Assembly (NCBI GenBank): GCA_040752855.1
Contig: JBFMHP010000041.1
Location: forward strand, 1-33,615
Length of the DNA stretch: 33,615 nucleotides
Direction: 5' to 3'
Source of the DNA: JBFMHP01 sp040752855
Lineage (GTDB): Bacteria > Pseudomonadota > Gammaproteobacteria > RBG-16-57-12
This document shows positions 1 to 9,498 of this stretch, one piece after another. The position numbers were made by a program, and so were the translations under genes. The notes beneath the pieces were generated by a model, which saw only the letters and a list, made by a program, of their open reading frames with translations, was not told the origin of the DNA and made no database searches. Each line of letters starts with the position of its first letter. Within the stretch, counting starts at the first letter, position 1.

Positions 1-120
1 TTGAAGGAGGGCGAGTCTCTCAAGCAACGGGCTACCAATGATCTGCAAGCAATCAAGGAAAATATCGCGCTTGTGAAATCATTCTTTGAACACCAATCTG
101 TATCCTTTGCTGCGGCCTAG
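1..120 (+). CDS. C-terminal end of an unidentified protein (5' end outside window)
   Basis: Frame 1 is open from the first base to a TAG at 118-120, giving 39 residues that end in SVSFAAA. The segment is charged and probably helical (many Lys, Glu, Gln) with a short hydrophobic end. The next gene starts 5 nt downstream on the same strand, so the two may be co-transcribed. Too little is present to name a family, and the true start lies to the left of the window. The frame could be fortuitous, but the tight spacing to the next ATG argues that it is real. Confidence 0.45.
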   Translation: MKEGESLKQRATNDLQAIKENIALVKSFFEHQSVSFAAA

Positions 121-125
121 GTAGT

Positions 126-2777
126 ATGCGTAACCAGGAAGATACTGCAAACACACTGCCGTGCAACAGCGGCATCGCGCCCGGCATAAAGGCCCTCGCG
201 GGCGTATTGCTCGGCATGGCCTTGATCACGGCGGCCGGCTGTAAATCCGTCACCCCGTCGAACCAGCCGAACACCGGCGGCAGCAGCGGAGGCGGCGGTG
301 GTTTCGTCTACACCGGCCCGACTTATGACGCCGATGCAGCCGTTTACAAAGACACCGTCTGGGACGAGGTGCGCGAAAGCAATCGCTGCGGCGGCAGCGG
401 CTGCCACGATCAAAGCCACGCGGTACCCTTCGCCCGCACCGATAACCTCAATTTGGCGCGTGACGCGGCGCGGACCATCGTCAATCTCAACGATCCCGCC
501 GCCTCCCAGATGGTGACCAAGGTCGAAGGCGGTCACCACTGCTGGCTTGGCACCAGCTCCGCTTCGCTGTCGGCCTGCGCCAACATCCTCTCCTCGCTGA
601 TCAGCGCCTGGGCCGCCGGCAACAGCGGCTCGAGCGGCAGCACCCAGATCACGCTGCGCTCCGTCGCGGGAGATGTCATCTCGGACTACAAGGCGTTTCC
701 AAACTTAGACTTAAGCTCACCGTCAACCCCCTTCACACCGGTCCATAACCTGCTGACGCAATACTGCGCGGACTGCCACGCCGCCTCGGCGCGCACCCCG
801 CAGGCGCCGTTCTTCGCCGACAGCAATATCAACAACGCCTATGAAGCGGCCAAACCGAAGATGGATCTGAACGATCCGGCCTCCTCGCGCCTGGTGGTAC
901 GGCTCCTTCCGGCTCCGCTTGGGGAGTCGCACAACTGCTGGAGCGATTGCGCAGCCGACGCCGCCGAGATGCAGGCGGCCATCGAAAGCCTCGCCGACGC
1001 CGCAACAACGGTCACGGTCAACGGCGCCCTGGTCACCAGCCGGGCGCTCGACCTGCCCAACGCCCTGGCGGCCAGCGGCGGCACCCGAGACGATTCGAAT
1101 GTGATCGCCAAGTATGAATTCAAGGAAGGCAGCGGCAACAAGATCTACGACATCTCCGGCAACGGCATCAACCTCACCCTGAGCGGCAGCGAGGGGACGA
1201 ACTACAACTGGGTCGGCGGCTGGGGCGTGGAGTTCATCAACGGCCGCGCCCAGGCCTCCACCGCCAACAGCAAGTTCCTGAGCGACAGCATCAAGGCCAC
1301 CGGCCAGTATTCGATCGAAGCCTGGGTCGTGCCGGCTAACGTCACCCAGGAGGACCGCCCGATCGTCAACTATGCGGGCAGCAGCACCGAACGCAACTTT
1401 TCGCTGGGCCAGACGCTGTACAACTACGACTTCTACAACCGCACCGGCAATACCGGCGCGGACGGCGCGCCCGCCTTGTCGACACCCGATGCCGCCGAGG
1501 TACTCCAGGCCTCGCAGCAACATGTGGTAGTAACCTACGACTACACCAACCGCCGCCGCATCTATGTCAACGGCGAGCTGGTCTCCGAGAGCGATCCTAC
1601 CCCCGCCGCCAGCCTGACGGACTGGGCCGATAACTACGCCTTCATGCTCGCCAACTCGCCCGACGGCAACATGCCGTGGCAAGGCAAGATACGCTTCGTC
1701 GCCATCCACGATCACGCCCTGACCGAGGCGCAGATCAAGCAGAACTTCGACGCCGGCGTGGGTGAAAAATATTTCCTGATGTTCAACGTCTCGGCAGCCA
1801 CCGGCGTGGACGACAGCTACGTACTGTTCGAAGGCAGCCAGTACGACACTTACAGCTACCTCTTCAACCGACCGCTGTTCGTCAGCCTCGGCAGCGCACA
1901 ACCGAGCAATCTGCGTCTGAAGAGCATGCGCATCGGCATCAACGGCAAGGAATCACCGGTCGGCCAGGCCTATAACAACCTCGATGTGATCGTCGATCCC
2001 ATGTTCTTCACCGATGATCCGCGCTTTACTAACGAAGTGCAGGTTCTGTCGGAGATCGGCACCATCATCCCGCTGGAGCAAGGCCCCACGCTCGACCAGT
2101 TCTTCCTGACCTTCGACATCCTGGGCGGCAGCACCTACACCCGTCCGGCCGAACCGAGCGGCACCCCCGGCACCCCGGTGGATCTGCCGGCGACCTCCGC
2201 CGTGGCCCTGCGCACCTTCGAAGAGGTCAACGCGACCATGTCATCGCTTACCGGCGTGAGTCGCACCCAGACCGATGTGAAGGCAACCTACGACACCGTC
2301 CGGCAACAACTGCCGACGGCGGAAAACATCGATGGTTTCCTCGCCGCGCACCAGATGGCGGTAGCACAGTTGGCTATCGAATATTGCAACGCCTTGGTGG
2401 ATGACTCCGCCCTGCGCACCAGCTTCTTCGGCAGCTTCGCGTTCGACTCCGGCGTTTCCGCCGCCTTCGGCAGCGGGGATTCGGCCCAGAAGAATCAAAT
2501 TGTGGACGCGCTCTACAACAAGATGCTCGGCCTGCCCGACAGCAGCAACGTGGTGCTGGCCAACATGCCGCTGCGCAGCGACGTAAAGCGGGAGCTAATC
2601 GATCCTACCAACGTCCGCGACAGTAGCGAACAAACGCTATTTTTCAAAATATCTAATCGTCGTGTAGATAGTACACCTGACGAAAGCTGTTATAACCCTG
2701 ATGCCGCATGCACCAAGGCCATAGTCAAGGCCATGTGTACCGCCGTGCTGGGCAGCGCTGCAATTTTGATGCAATAA
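126..2777 (+). CDS. Lipoprotein with two heme-like (CxxCH) repeats and a LamG domain
   Basis: 883 residues. A long signal segment (about 1-38) ends in AAGC, a lipobox with Cys39 as the lipidated residue, so the protein should be membrane anchored and exported. Residues about 70-165 and 200-290 look like a duplicated domain. Each copy has a heme-type motif (C88-x4-C93-H94 and C214-AD-C217-H218), a shared LNDPA element and a HHCW or HNCW motif. Residues about 325-545 form a laminin-G/concanavalin-like (LamG) domain (YSIEAWV, HVVVTYD, RRIYVNGELV). The remaining C-terminal third (about 545-883) is not recognised. The first heme motif has four spacer residues rather than two, so heme attachment there is uncertain. 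The gene lies 17 nt upstream of a Tat-exported DUF1501-like gene. Planctomycete proteins combining cytochrome and LamG domains pair with DUF1501 in a similar way. The role is unknown. Confidence 0.85.
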   Translation: MRNQEDTANTLPCNSGIAPGIKALAGVLLGMALITAAGCKSVTPSNQPNTGGSSGGGGGFVYTGPTYDADAAVYKDTVWDEVRESNRCGGSGCHDQSHAVPFARTDNLNLARDAARTIVNLNDPAASQMVTKVEGGHHCWLGTSSASLSACANILSSLISAWAAGNSGSSGSTQITLRSVAGDVISDYKAFPNLDLSSPSTPFTPVHNLLTQYCADCHAASARTPQAPFFADSNINNAYEAAKPKMDLNDPASSRLVVRLLPAPLGESHNCWSDCAADAAEMQAAIESLADAATTVTVNGALVTSRALDLPNALAASGGTRDDSNVIAKYEFKEGSGNKIYDISGNGINLTLSGSEGTNYNWVGGWGVEFINGRAQASTANSKFLSDSIKATGQYSIEAWVVPANVTQEDRPIVNYAGSSTERNFSLGQTLYNYDFYNRTGNTGADGAPALSTPDAAEVLQASQQHVVVTYDYTNRRRIYVNGELVSESDPTPAASLTDWADNYAFMLANSPDGNMPWQGKIRFVAIHDHALTEAQIKQNFDAGVGEKYFLMFNVSAATGVDDSYVLFEGSQYDTYSYLFNRPLFVSLGSAQPSNLRLKSMRIGINGKESPVGQAYNNLDVIVDPMFFTDDPRFTNEVQVLSEIGTIIPLEQGPTLDQFFLTFDILGGSTYTRPAEPSGTPGTPVDLPATSAVALRTFEEVNATMSSLTGVSRTQTDVKATYDTVRQQLPTAENIDGFLAAHQMAVAQLAIEYCNALVDDSALRTSFFGSFAFDSGVSAAFGSGDSAQKNQIVDALYNKMLGLPDSSNVVLANMPLRSDVKRELIDPTNVRDSSEQTLFFKISNRRVDSTPDESCYNPDAACTKAIVKAMCTAVLGSAAILMQ

Positions 2778-2794
2778 CCGAAGGAATCGCGATC

Positions 2795-4381
2795 ATGGCC
2801 AAGAAACGTAAATCATTCGGACTCGACGAACCCCTGCTTCATCGGGACCATAAGCGCCCCGTCACGCGCCGCGATTTCCTGGCGCAAGGGCTCATCGGCG
2901 GTCTCGGCATCACCGTGGCGCCTAGCCTGTTCAGCCTGTTCGCCAACCCGCGCGCGGCCCAGGCGGCCCTTTCCGGAGATCTCGAAGATCTGGCTAAAAA
3001 CATGTGCGGCCTTAGAGGCGCCTTGGCGGCGAAAATCCCGTTCATCTGCATCGACCTGGCGGGCGGCGCCAACATCGTCGGCTCCAACGTGCTCGCCGGC
3101 AAGGCGGGCGGGCCGCTCGATTTCCTCAACACCGCCGGCTACAGCAAGATGGGCCTGCCGGGGGACATGTTGCCGTCGATGACCGACCCCACCGACAACC
3201 TCAGCTTCACCGACACCACGCTCGGCCTGCCCTTCCACAAGGACAGCGCCTTCCTGCGCGGCATCAAGCAACGAATCAACATCACCACCACGGCGGCAAA
3301 CGTCAACGGCGCGGTCATTCCGGCGCGTTCCGAAAACGACACCGGCAACAATCCGCACAATCCGATGTACGGCATCGCGCGCTATGCGACGAATAACTAT
3401 GCACTCGGTTTTGGAAAGCTCGTGACATTGATCGGATCGAGCAGCTCCATGTCCGGCGGCAACTCGCTTGCCCCCGCGACCATGATCAATCCGGAAATCA
3501 GGCCCACCAAGGTCGACCGTCCAACCGACGTTACCGGCCTGGTCGACACCGGCAAGATGGTCGGCACGTTCTCCAAACAGCAGGCCACATCCATCATGGA
3601 ATCGGTCGCGCGGCTCAGCGAGAAGAAACTCGACCACAGCGACACCTTGCTCGGTAACGTGGCCGACGATGCGGCCAAGCAACGGGTGAAGTGTGAGTAC
3701 GTCAAGAGCGCCACCATCGTCGATGAATACGGCCAGCCCTCCGACCTCGATCCCAGCAAGGATCCCGACATCGTCGGCCAGAGCGGCATCTTCACGCAAG
3801 CCGAGTTCGACGGCGATGGCGAGTTCCGCAAGACCGCCTCCGTGATGAAAATGGTGATCAACGGTTATGCCGGCGCCGGCACCATCAGCATGGGCGGCTA
3901 TGATTACCACACCGGCGATCGTTCCACCGGCGAGCGGCGCGATCTGCGCGCCGGCCAGTGCATGGGCGCCTGCCTGGAGTACGCCGCGCGCAAGGGCGTA
4001 CCGCTGATGCTGTACGTCTTCAGCGACGGCTCGCTGACCAGTAACGGCACCCTCGACAACTCCCCCGACGGGCGTGGCAAGGGGGTATGGACCGGTGACA
4101 ACTCCGACGTGGCCGCCTCGTTCTTCCTGATCTACAACCCCGGCGGCCGCCCGACTCCGCTGAAACAGCAGATCGGCTCCTTCCGCCCCGACGGCTCGGT
4201 GGATACCGCTTCAAGCCCGGCGGCGAACAACGTCAACCTGCTGGTGGAAACCGTCATCCTCAACTACATGGCGCTGCACGGACAGCAGGGGCAATTCGCC
4301 ACGATGTTCCCCGGCATGGGGCTATCCAACGCGAGCAGCGCGCTGATCGACAGACTGCTCGCCTTCGAGCCGATTGCATAA
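2795..4381 (+). CDS. Tat-exported DUF1501-like protein
   Basis: 528 residues from ATG 2795, which has a good ribosome site (AAGGAA, 8 nt upstream). A longer frame back to 2708 overlaps the previous gene and lacks such a site. The N-terminus carries a twin-arginine signal: TRRDFLA with R25-R26, then a hydrophobic stretch and an AQA-type cleavage region near residue 55, so the protein is exported folded. A GGYDYHTG motif followed by a helix and a VFSDGS strand resembles the GGWDTH and VFSEFGR landmarks of DUF1501, which has an alkaline-phosphatase-like fold. Enzyme activity cannot be asserted. It follows the LamG/heme lipoprotein by 17 nt, so the pair is very likely an operon and may form a complex at the cell surface or in the periplasm. 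Related proteins are sometimes labelled as GspF, which the sequence does not support. Confidence 0.75.
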   Translation: MAKKRKSFGLDEPLLHRDHKRPVTRRDFLAQGLIGGLGITVAPSLFSLFANPRAAQAALSGDLEDLAKNMCGLRGALAAKIPFICIDLAGGANIVGSNVLAGKAGGPLDFLNTAGYSKMGLPGDMLPSMTDPTDNLSFTDTTLGLPFHKDSAFLRGIKQRINITTTAANVNGAVIPARSENDTGNNPHNPMYGIARYATNNYALGFGKLVTLIGSSSSMSGGNSLAPATMINPEIRPTKVDRPTDVTGLVDTGKMVGTFSKQQATSIMESVARLSEKKLDHSDTLLGNVADDAAKQRVKCEYVKSATIVDEYGQPSDLDPSKDPDIVGQSGIFTQAEFDGDGEFRKTASVMKMVINGYAGAGTISMGGYDYHTGDRSTGERRDLRAGQCMGACLEYAARKGVPLMLYVFSDGSLTSNGTLDNSPDGRGKGVWTGDNSDVAASFFLIYNPGGRPTPLKQQIGSFRPDGSVDTASSPAANNVNLLVETVILNYMALHGQQGQFATMFPGMGLSNASSALIDRLLAFEPIA

Positions 4382-4390
4382 GCCCCAGAC

Positions 4391-4480
4391 CGTAGCCTGG
4401 GTCGACTGCATGGATGCAGGAGGTAGGGCAACGCATGGAGCGGTTACCGAGGAGCGCAAGCGAAGCCCAGGTCGGGCGCT
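4391..4480. repeat. Intergenic repeat-like palindromic sequence
   Basis: The 243-nt gap 4382-4624 between two convergent genes holds no credible gene. Inside it, CGTAGCCTGGGT (4391-4402) and a CCCAGG-containing stretch (about 4466-4472) form an outer inverted pair. A perfect small hairpin, CTGCAT-GG-ATGCAG (4406-4419), lies between them. The look is that of an interspersed extragenic repeat. Other copies cannot be confirmed from this window. No U-tract follows the hairpin, so it is not a clear intrinsic terminator. Confidence 0.4.
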
Positions 4481-4624
4481 TACTAGTATGGTGCATTGCT
4501 CAATCCAACGCCTTCCCTCCCCCCCTTTGACGGCGACGGCGAGCTTTGGGCTGGCGAGTGCAAAAATGTGATTATTGCTTTCATGTGCCGTGCGGAGCCA
4601 CTGACAAATTAGAGACTCCTTGGG

Positions 4625-5731
4625 CTAGAAAACGATCTCCTGGTCAACAAACCTTTCCGCAGCGCGCAAGGCCGGCAATAACACGGTATCGGCATAGTCA
4701 CACCCGGTCGCGCCCGGATCGATCTGCTCGCCTTTGCGCCCCTGCGCCGGAGGATGTCCGCCTGTGTCGTGTAGATAACGCAGCAGGATTTCGTAACCGG
4801 GGCGCCAGGCATCGATCGCGGCGAAGCGCTGCCTCAATGCCTTCAGAATCCGCATACCTTCGTAATCCAGATCCCCCCAGAACCACACCGGCAGATCGCC
4901 CTGCTGTTTAAACAGCCACCCTTCGAACACACTAATGTGTGATCGCTCGCCGGCGTATTGCCGCAACACACTGTCGGACTCGCGGATGCGGCTGGCCGCG
5001 CCCTTGTACCCGGCGCAATAGATCAGCGCCAGCTCCGGGTGATTACCTGCCAGAGTGGCGTAGCTGTCCTGGTTCTCGATGAACAACACACCGTACAGTC
5101 GTGCAGGCAGCCAGATGTCGAGGATCAATTGTCGCGACTCGATGCGCGCCTGCGGATAGAGTTGCTGCACCAGCGCCTCCTTCCCGTCGAGGAATTTCGA
5201 GTCGCCCCAGAAGCAGCGCGCGCTGAGCTGACGCAGGCTGTAACCTTGATCAACCAGAGGGTCGAGCGCGGCGAAGGCCGCGACAATCTGCTCCGGGGAT
5301 TTGTCGGCGAACGAAAGCGGCGCTACCGCCAACGCGGTGCTGTCGCCGGGAAACTCGGCTGCCTGTACCGCCTCCGTCCAGGCGCGCTGCGCGTCTTCCT
5401 TGCGCGGGCGATCGAGCCACACACGTAACACGGTCTCGGCATCGAGATTGAAGATGAGCCGCGCATCCTGATACTCGGGATCGATGGGGCGGCGTTTGGG
5501 ATTGAGCTTGATGTCGAAGAGTTGATAGTTGCGGGCGATTTGCCCCAACAGAAACCAGCACCGGTCAGCGTCTTCCCCAAGCGAAAAGAGACGCGGAAAA
5601 GACTTTGCCCTCAAGTTGATCTCCGGCGCCTGTTGCCACAGCGGTGCGGCGCGGCGATCGAGTTTGTCGCAGAACATGCCCAGGAGCTTGCGAAGCTCCG
5701 GCTCCTCGTTTAGCCATGGGGGTTGTTGCAT
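4625..5731 (-). CDS. jetD: Wadjet type I protein JetD (DUF3322/DUF2220 Toprim nuclease)
   Basis: 368 residues. This is the nuclease subunit of the Wadjet anti-plasmid system. In the known family an N-terminal DUF3322 domain is joined to a C-terminal DUF2220 domain with a topoisomerase VI/Toprim-like active site that cuts circular DNA loaded by JetABC. The Toprim landmarks are visible: a strand ending in FIEN with Glu219, and GDLDYEG with Asp287, Asp289 and Glu291, expected to bind metal. Length is normal and the C-terminus (FVDQEIVF) is intact. Start ATG 5731 is preceded by GAGGA at about 6 nt. It is the last gene of jetABCD, separated from jetC by 131 nt that hold two inverted REP-like elements. 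The system therefore looks complete and catalytically intact. Confidence 0.93.
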   Translation of the reverse strand: MQQPPWLNEEPELRKLLGMFCDKLDRRAAPLWQQAPEINLRAKSFPRLFSLGEDADRCWFLLGQIARNYQLFDIKLNPKRRPIDPEYQDARLIFNLDAETVLRVWLDRPRKEDAQRAWTEAVQAAEFPGDSTALAVAPLSFADKSPEQIVAAFAALDPLVDQGYSLRQLSARCFWGDSKFLDGKEALVQQLYPQARIESRQLILDIWLPARLYGVLFIENQDSYATLAGNHPELALIYCAGYKGAASRIRESDSVLRQYAGERSHISVFEGWLFKQQGDLPVWFWGDLDYEGMRILKALRQRFAAIDAWRPGYEILLRYLHDTGGHPPAQGRKGEQIDPGATGCDYADTVLLPALRAAERFVDQEIVF

Positions 5732-5756
5732 ATCGTATCCTCGCGACGTCTACCTC

Positions 5757-5861
5757 CATGCCGGCAACGCTTGCGCTTATGCCGGCCTACATCTTCGCTC
5801 CATCCAGGCTAGATGCTACCTCGGGCGTAGGCCGGGATAAGGCAACGCCGTTCCCGGCATG
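5757..5861. repeat. BIME-like pair of inverted REP elements between jetC and jetD
   Basis: Two roughly 35-bp arms, 5757-5790 and 5827-5861, are imperfect inverted copies of each other. The inner ends CCGGCCTAC (5782-5790) and GTAGGCCGG (5827-5835) are perfect, flanked by TTAT and ATAA, and both outer ends are CATG. The arms closely resemble the Escherichia coli REP consensus, which ends in CTTATCCGGCCTAC. The pair fills almost all of the 131-nt space between jetC and jetD. Within an operon such a structure can stabilise upstream mRNA or dampen expression of the downstream gene; that effect is an inference here. Confidence 0.75.
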
Positions 5862-5862
5862 C

Positions 5863-8800
5863 CTAACCGCCCAGCACCTCACTCATGAAATCCAGCTCCG
5901 CCTGCTGGCGGATAATGCGCCGGTGGTTCGACCACAGTTCCCTGATGCGCTCCTGATTGCATTGCTTGCGATCGACCAAGACACGCGTGTTGAGCTGGCC
6001 GCGCGGCCTGGCGCTCGGACATTTGGCGAAGACAAACTCGTTGCTGATCAGATCCATGTACGGACCGCATTTGCTGGTCGGCATGATGAACAGCAGTTGC
6101 AGGCCGAGCGTCTCGGTCAAATAGTGGATCACCTCGCGCGAACGGGTTTCGTCCATCTTGGAGAAGGCCTCGTCGACCAGCACCATGCGCAGGTGATTAT
6201 TGCCCTCGGCAAAACGAAATGCCGAGGTCACGGCCGCCGAGCGGATGATGTAGGCCGGTGTTTCCAGCTGACCGCCGCTGCCCGTACCGTATTCGCTCAA
6301 GGGAATGGGCGGCTTGCCTTCGACCTCCTTGTAGATCTCGTAGCGCCGGTAATTGCGATAGTCGGCGATGCGTTCCAGTTCATGGAAGGCGCGCTGTTCG
6401 TCTTCATCAAGCAGCATCTTCATCAAATCATCGCGCACCTTGCGCGATTTCGGTGTGAGGTCAGCCTCGAACAAGGCCACCTCATCGCCCAGCACCGGAT
6501 GACGGATCACCTCCTCGAAGAAGCGCGCGTAGTCGCGGTATTCCGGCACCCATTCGTAATCGAACCGGAACGACTCCTGATCGCTGCCGAAGCGGTGATG
6601 TTGCAGTTCCTTGTTCAACTCATCGATCTGGCGCTTGCCCTCGGTGATGGCCTGATGAATGGCGTGGCACAGGTGCGTGACGAAGGCGTTGTTGAAGCTG
6701 TCCTTGAGTTGCGCCAGTTGGGCGTGCTTCTCCACCAGGATGTTGTTCTTGAGGATGTTGTAGACGCGATCGAGTTCGCGTTGCAGGCCGCAGATGGTGG
6801 AAAACAGCCGCGCATCATACAGACCGTCGAAACCGTGATAACTGACCGCATCACCCGGCCGGCATTGCTGGTTGTGCGCCTCGATCGCCTCGGCCATGCG
6901 CCGTTCGCGGGTGTGCAGTTGTTTTTCGATCTCCTGCATCTGATTGACGACGGTCTGCCGGTCCATGTCTTTGGCCTGATAATCGGCCGCGTCCAGCCGC
7001 GCATCGACATCGAACTCCGGCCACACCTTGGCAATCGCGCGCAGGTTCTCTTCGCGGCTCTCCACCCGCGCGCGGTTTTCATCCTGCTCATCACCCAGGG
7101 CCTGACAACGCTTGGTGACCTCGGCGAGCTTCTGCTGATACTCACCGCTGCGCTGATTGAGTTCGGCCGCCTGCTCCCGCAGCGCGCGCTCTTCTTCCTG
7201 CAACAACTGCATGCGCCGCTCGAGATCATCGTGCTCGCTCAGATCCAGCTGATCGAGCAGACTCTGCACCTTGCGCAGCTCGCGATGGGTTTGCAGCATC
7301 GCGCCGATGGTGTCGGCATAGCTCAGCGGTTGCAATCCGCTGACCGCCTTGTGCAGGGTGTTGGCCTGTTGCAGGCGGTCGTTGACACGCTGACACTCCG
7401 CGATCAGCTCCGCCAGCTCCTGCTCCTTGGCCTTGAGCGCGCGCTCACGCGCCGCGGCGCCGAACACGAGTTCCGCGTCGGGCAGGTCGCAGCGCCACAT
7501 GCTGTAATTGCCCGAAGCCATGCCATCGGCGGTAAGTCCGCGCCGCGTGGCCTTGAGTTCCTCGGCCGAATCCACCCGCACCACCGCGCCGTAACTGGCA
7601 GTGAGATAATGGCGCGCCGTGGCGTGGGTGAAGCCCATCACGTGCACGATGGAATCGGCCGGCAGCGCGAGACGCTCGGCGTCCTGACGCGCCTTCTCAC
7701 CTTGGATGATGCGCGCGCGGTTGTCGCGCCCCGGCATGCGGCGCACGATGCGGATCGCCTCGGCCTCGTATTTGGGCTCGACCAAAATAGAGAAGCGCGC
7801 GCCACCGAGATAACCTTCGATCGCCGCCTGCCAGCGCGCATCGGTCACCTCGACGTGATCGCACAGCACGCGCGGATCGGCCTGCGGGCATTCGTGGCGG
7901 ATCGCCGCGAGCGCCTTTTCCACATACGCCGGATAACTCACTTGGCTCGCGCCGAGTCGCTCGATCTCGTGGCTCTTCTGCCGGCGTTGCGCATCGAGTT
8001 GTTCGTAGCGCGCTTCACGCTGATGCACCAGCCGCGCCAGCACATCGCGCAGCGCGCCCCCTTCTTCCTGGGATTGCCACTGCGCGCACCATTGATTATG
8101 CAGGCGCTGCAACTCGCGCGCCTCATCGAGATAGGCCTCGAGCGCGGCGAGGTCTCCAGTGAAATCCTGCTGCATCAGTTGTTGCAGATCGATGCCGCCG
8201 CGTTGTTTAGCCGCAGCCAACTGCTTGCCCTGCGCATGCAGATTCAGATCGGCGATCTGCGGCAGCTCGGCAAACCACTCGGCCTCGCTGAGGCTGCGCA
8301 CAATGGCCTGGGTGTGCAGCGCGTTGGCTTGCAGATATTTGTCCTGCTCCAGCAGCGTGATCGCCAGGCGATGCAGTTGATTGTTGTGTTCCTCGCATTG
8401 ACGCGCGAGTTGATCCTTTTGTTGCAGCGCGGCCACGCCCAGGCGCTGCGCCTTGAGGGCGACCAGCTCATCAAGCAACTGCTGGCTGCGCTGGCGCACC
8501 TGCTCCAGCGTGCCGGAATTTTCTTTGAGCGCCTGGCGGTACTGTTCCTGTTCCTGCTTGGCCTTGAGATAGGCGGCTTGGCGGAGCAGAAAATCGTGCT
8601 GCGCCAGCGTGTAATCCAGCGTGTTCTGTTCGATCCAGTTTTCGATATACAACTGGCTGTGCAGCTTGGCTTCATCCAGCACGCGGATCGACTCCACCAG
8701 CTTGCCAGCGTCGCGCTCCATGGCGTGGATGGTCTTCAATTGACTGGAGACCGAGCGGATCGCCTCGCCGAGATCGCGCCGCTCCAAAATTTCTTCAGCG

Positions 8801-9498
8801 ACAAAACGGCTGATGCTCTGCACCGGCTTGTAGGCCATGAAGCGGGAGAAGGCCTTGGCCGCGGCCACCGCTTCGTTTTCAGTCACCGCATCATTGCGCC
8901 CGCGCAGCGCGCCATAGAGGCGGCGCAGATAGGCCTTCTTGCTTTCGTATTTTTCCACGCGGCGCTTGCCGAACTCGGTGATCAAAAGATTCTGCAGCTT
9001 ATCGAGCGGCACGACATATTTGCCGGTATTGTCCTCGCGCACGAAGTGTTTGAGGGTGAGCTGCTCGCCGGGGAGGATCAGGAACATCAACTCGTCCTGG
9101 CGTGCCACGGTGTTGTTGCCGGAAAGATCCAGCCAGGCGCGCACGCCGATCACGGCCGTGAATGGCTCTGCAGTCTCGCCAGTGGTGGGATGAAACACCG
9201 CGGCGAGATAGCCGTCGATGGGATCGAGCCGCGCATAACTGCCGTCATCACAACCGAGCACATAGGAGGCCAGGGTGCGCACCCGCTTGCCACCGCGTCC
9301 GCGTTGGGTAGTTTCGTCCTGCCCCGGATTGTATTGGAACAGGTTCTCATGCGCGGCGGTCATGATGGTCTGGATCGCATCGGCGGCGGTGGTCTTGCCC
9401 GAGCCGTTGCCGCCGGAGAAGAGATTCACCGGGCCGAACTCGAATTCGAGCTGCGGGATGTTGCCCCAGTTCACATAGACAAAACGCTTAAGAAACAT
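5863..9498 (-). CDS. jetC: Wadjet type I protein JetC (SMC/MukB-like ATPase)
   Basis: 1211 residues. This is the SMC-like motor that, with JetA (kleisin) and JetB (KITE-like), extrudes DNA loops and recognises small circles. The Walker A motif GGNGSGKTT is at about residues 29-37. Long coiled-coil arms rich in Glu, Gln, Arg and Leu fill the middle. An ABC-type signature (GTGSGGQ, about 1071-1077) is followed by Walker B MVLVDEAF with Asp1109 and Glu1110. All ATPase landmarks are present. I chose ATG 9498 because the N-terminal strand (MFLKRFVYVNWGNI) then sits at the usual distance from Walker A and a GGAAG ribosome site lies 6-7 nt upstream. An upstream frame to 9582 would overlap jetB by 95 nt. 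With this start the overlap is 11 nt (9488-9498), implying translational coupling. Confidence 0.94.
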   Translation of the reverse strand: MFLKRFVYVNWGNIPQLEFEFGPVNLFSGGNGSGKTTAADAIQTIMTAAHENLFQYNPGQDETTQRGRGGKRVRTLASYVLGCDDGSYARLDPIDGYLAAVFHPTTGETAEPFTAVIGVRAWLDLSGNNTVARQDELMFLILPGEQLTLKHFVREDNTGKYVVPLDKLQNLLITEFGKRRVEKYESKKAYLRRLYGALRGRNDAVTENEAVAAAKAFSRFMAYKPVQSISRFVAEEILERRDLGEAIRSVSSQLKTIHAMERDAGKLVESIRVLDEAKLHSQLYIENWIEQNTLDYTLAQHDFLLRQAAYLKAKQEQEQYRQALKENSGTLEQVRQRSQQLLDELVALKAQRLGVAALQQKDQLARQCEEHNNQLHRLAITLLEQDKYLQANALHTQAIVRSLSEAEWFAELPQIADLNLHAQGKQLAAAKQRGGIDLQQLMQQDFTGDLAALEAYLDEARELQRLHNQWCAQWQSQEEGGALRDVLARLVHQREARYEQLDAQRRQKSHEIERLGASQVSYPAYVEKALAAIRHECPQADPRVLCDHVEVTDARWQAAIEGYLGGARFSILVEPKYEAEAIRIVRRMPGRDNRARIIQGEKARQDAERLALPADSIVHVMGFTHATARHYLTASYGAVVRVDSAEELKATRRGLTADGMASGNYSMWRCDLPDAELVFGAAARERALKAKEQELAELIAECQRVNDRLQQANTLHKAVSGLQPLSYADTIGAMLQTHRELRKVQSLLDQLDLSEHDDLERRMQLLQEEERALREQAAELNQRSGEYQQKLAEVTKRCQALGDEQDENRARVESREENLRAIAKVWPEFDVDARLDAADYQAKDMDRQTVVNQMQEIEKQLHTRERRMAEAIEAHNQQCRPGDAVSYHGFDGLYDARLFSTICGLQRELDRVYNILKNNILVEKHAQLAQLKDSFNNAFVTHLCHAIHQAITEGKRQIDELNKELQHHRFGSDQESFRFDYEWVPEYRDYARFFEEVIRHPVLGDEVALFEADLTPKSRKVRDDLMKMLLDEDEQRAFHELERIADYRNYRRYEIYKEVEGKPPIPLSEYGTGSGGQLETPAYIIRSAAVTSAFRFAEGNNHLRMVLVDEAFSKMDETRSREVIHYLTETLGLQLLFIMPTSKCGPYMDLISNEFVFAKCPSARPRGQLNTRVLVDRKQCNQERIRELWSNHRRIIRQQAELDFMSEVLGG

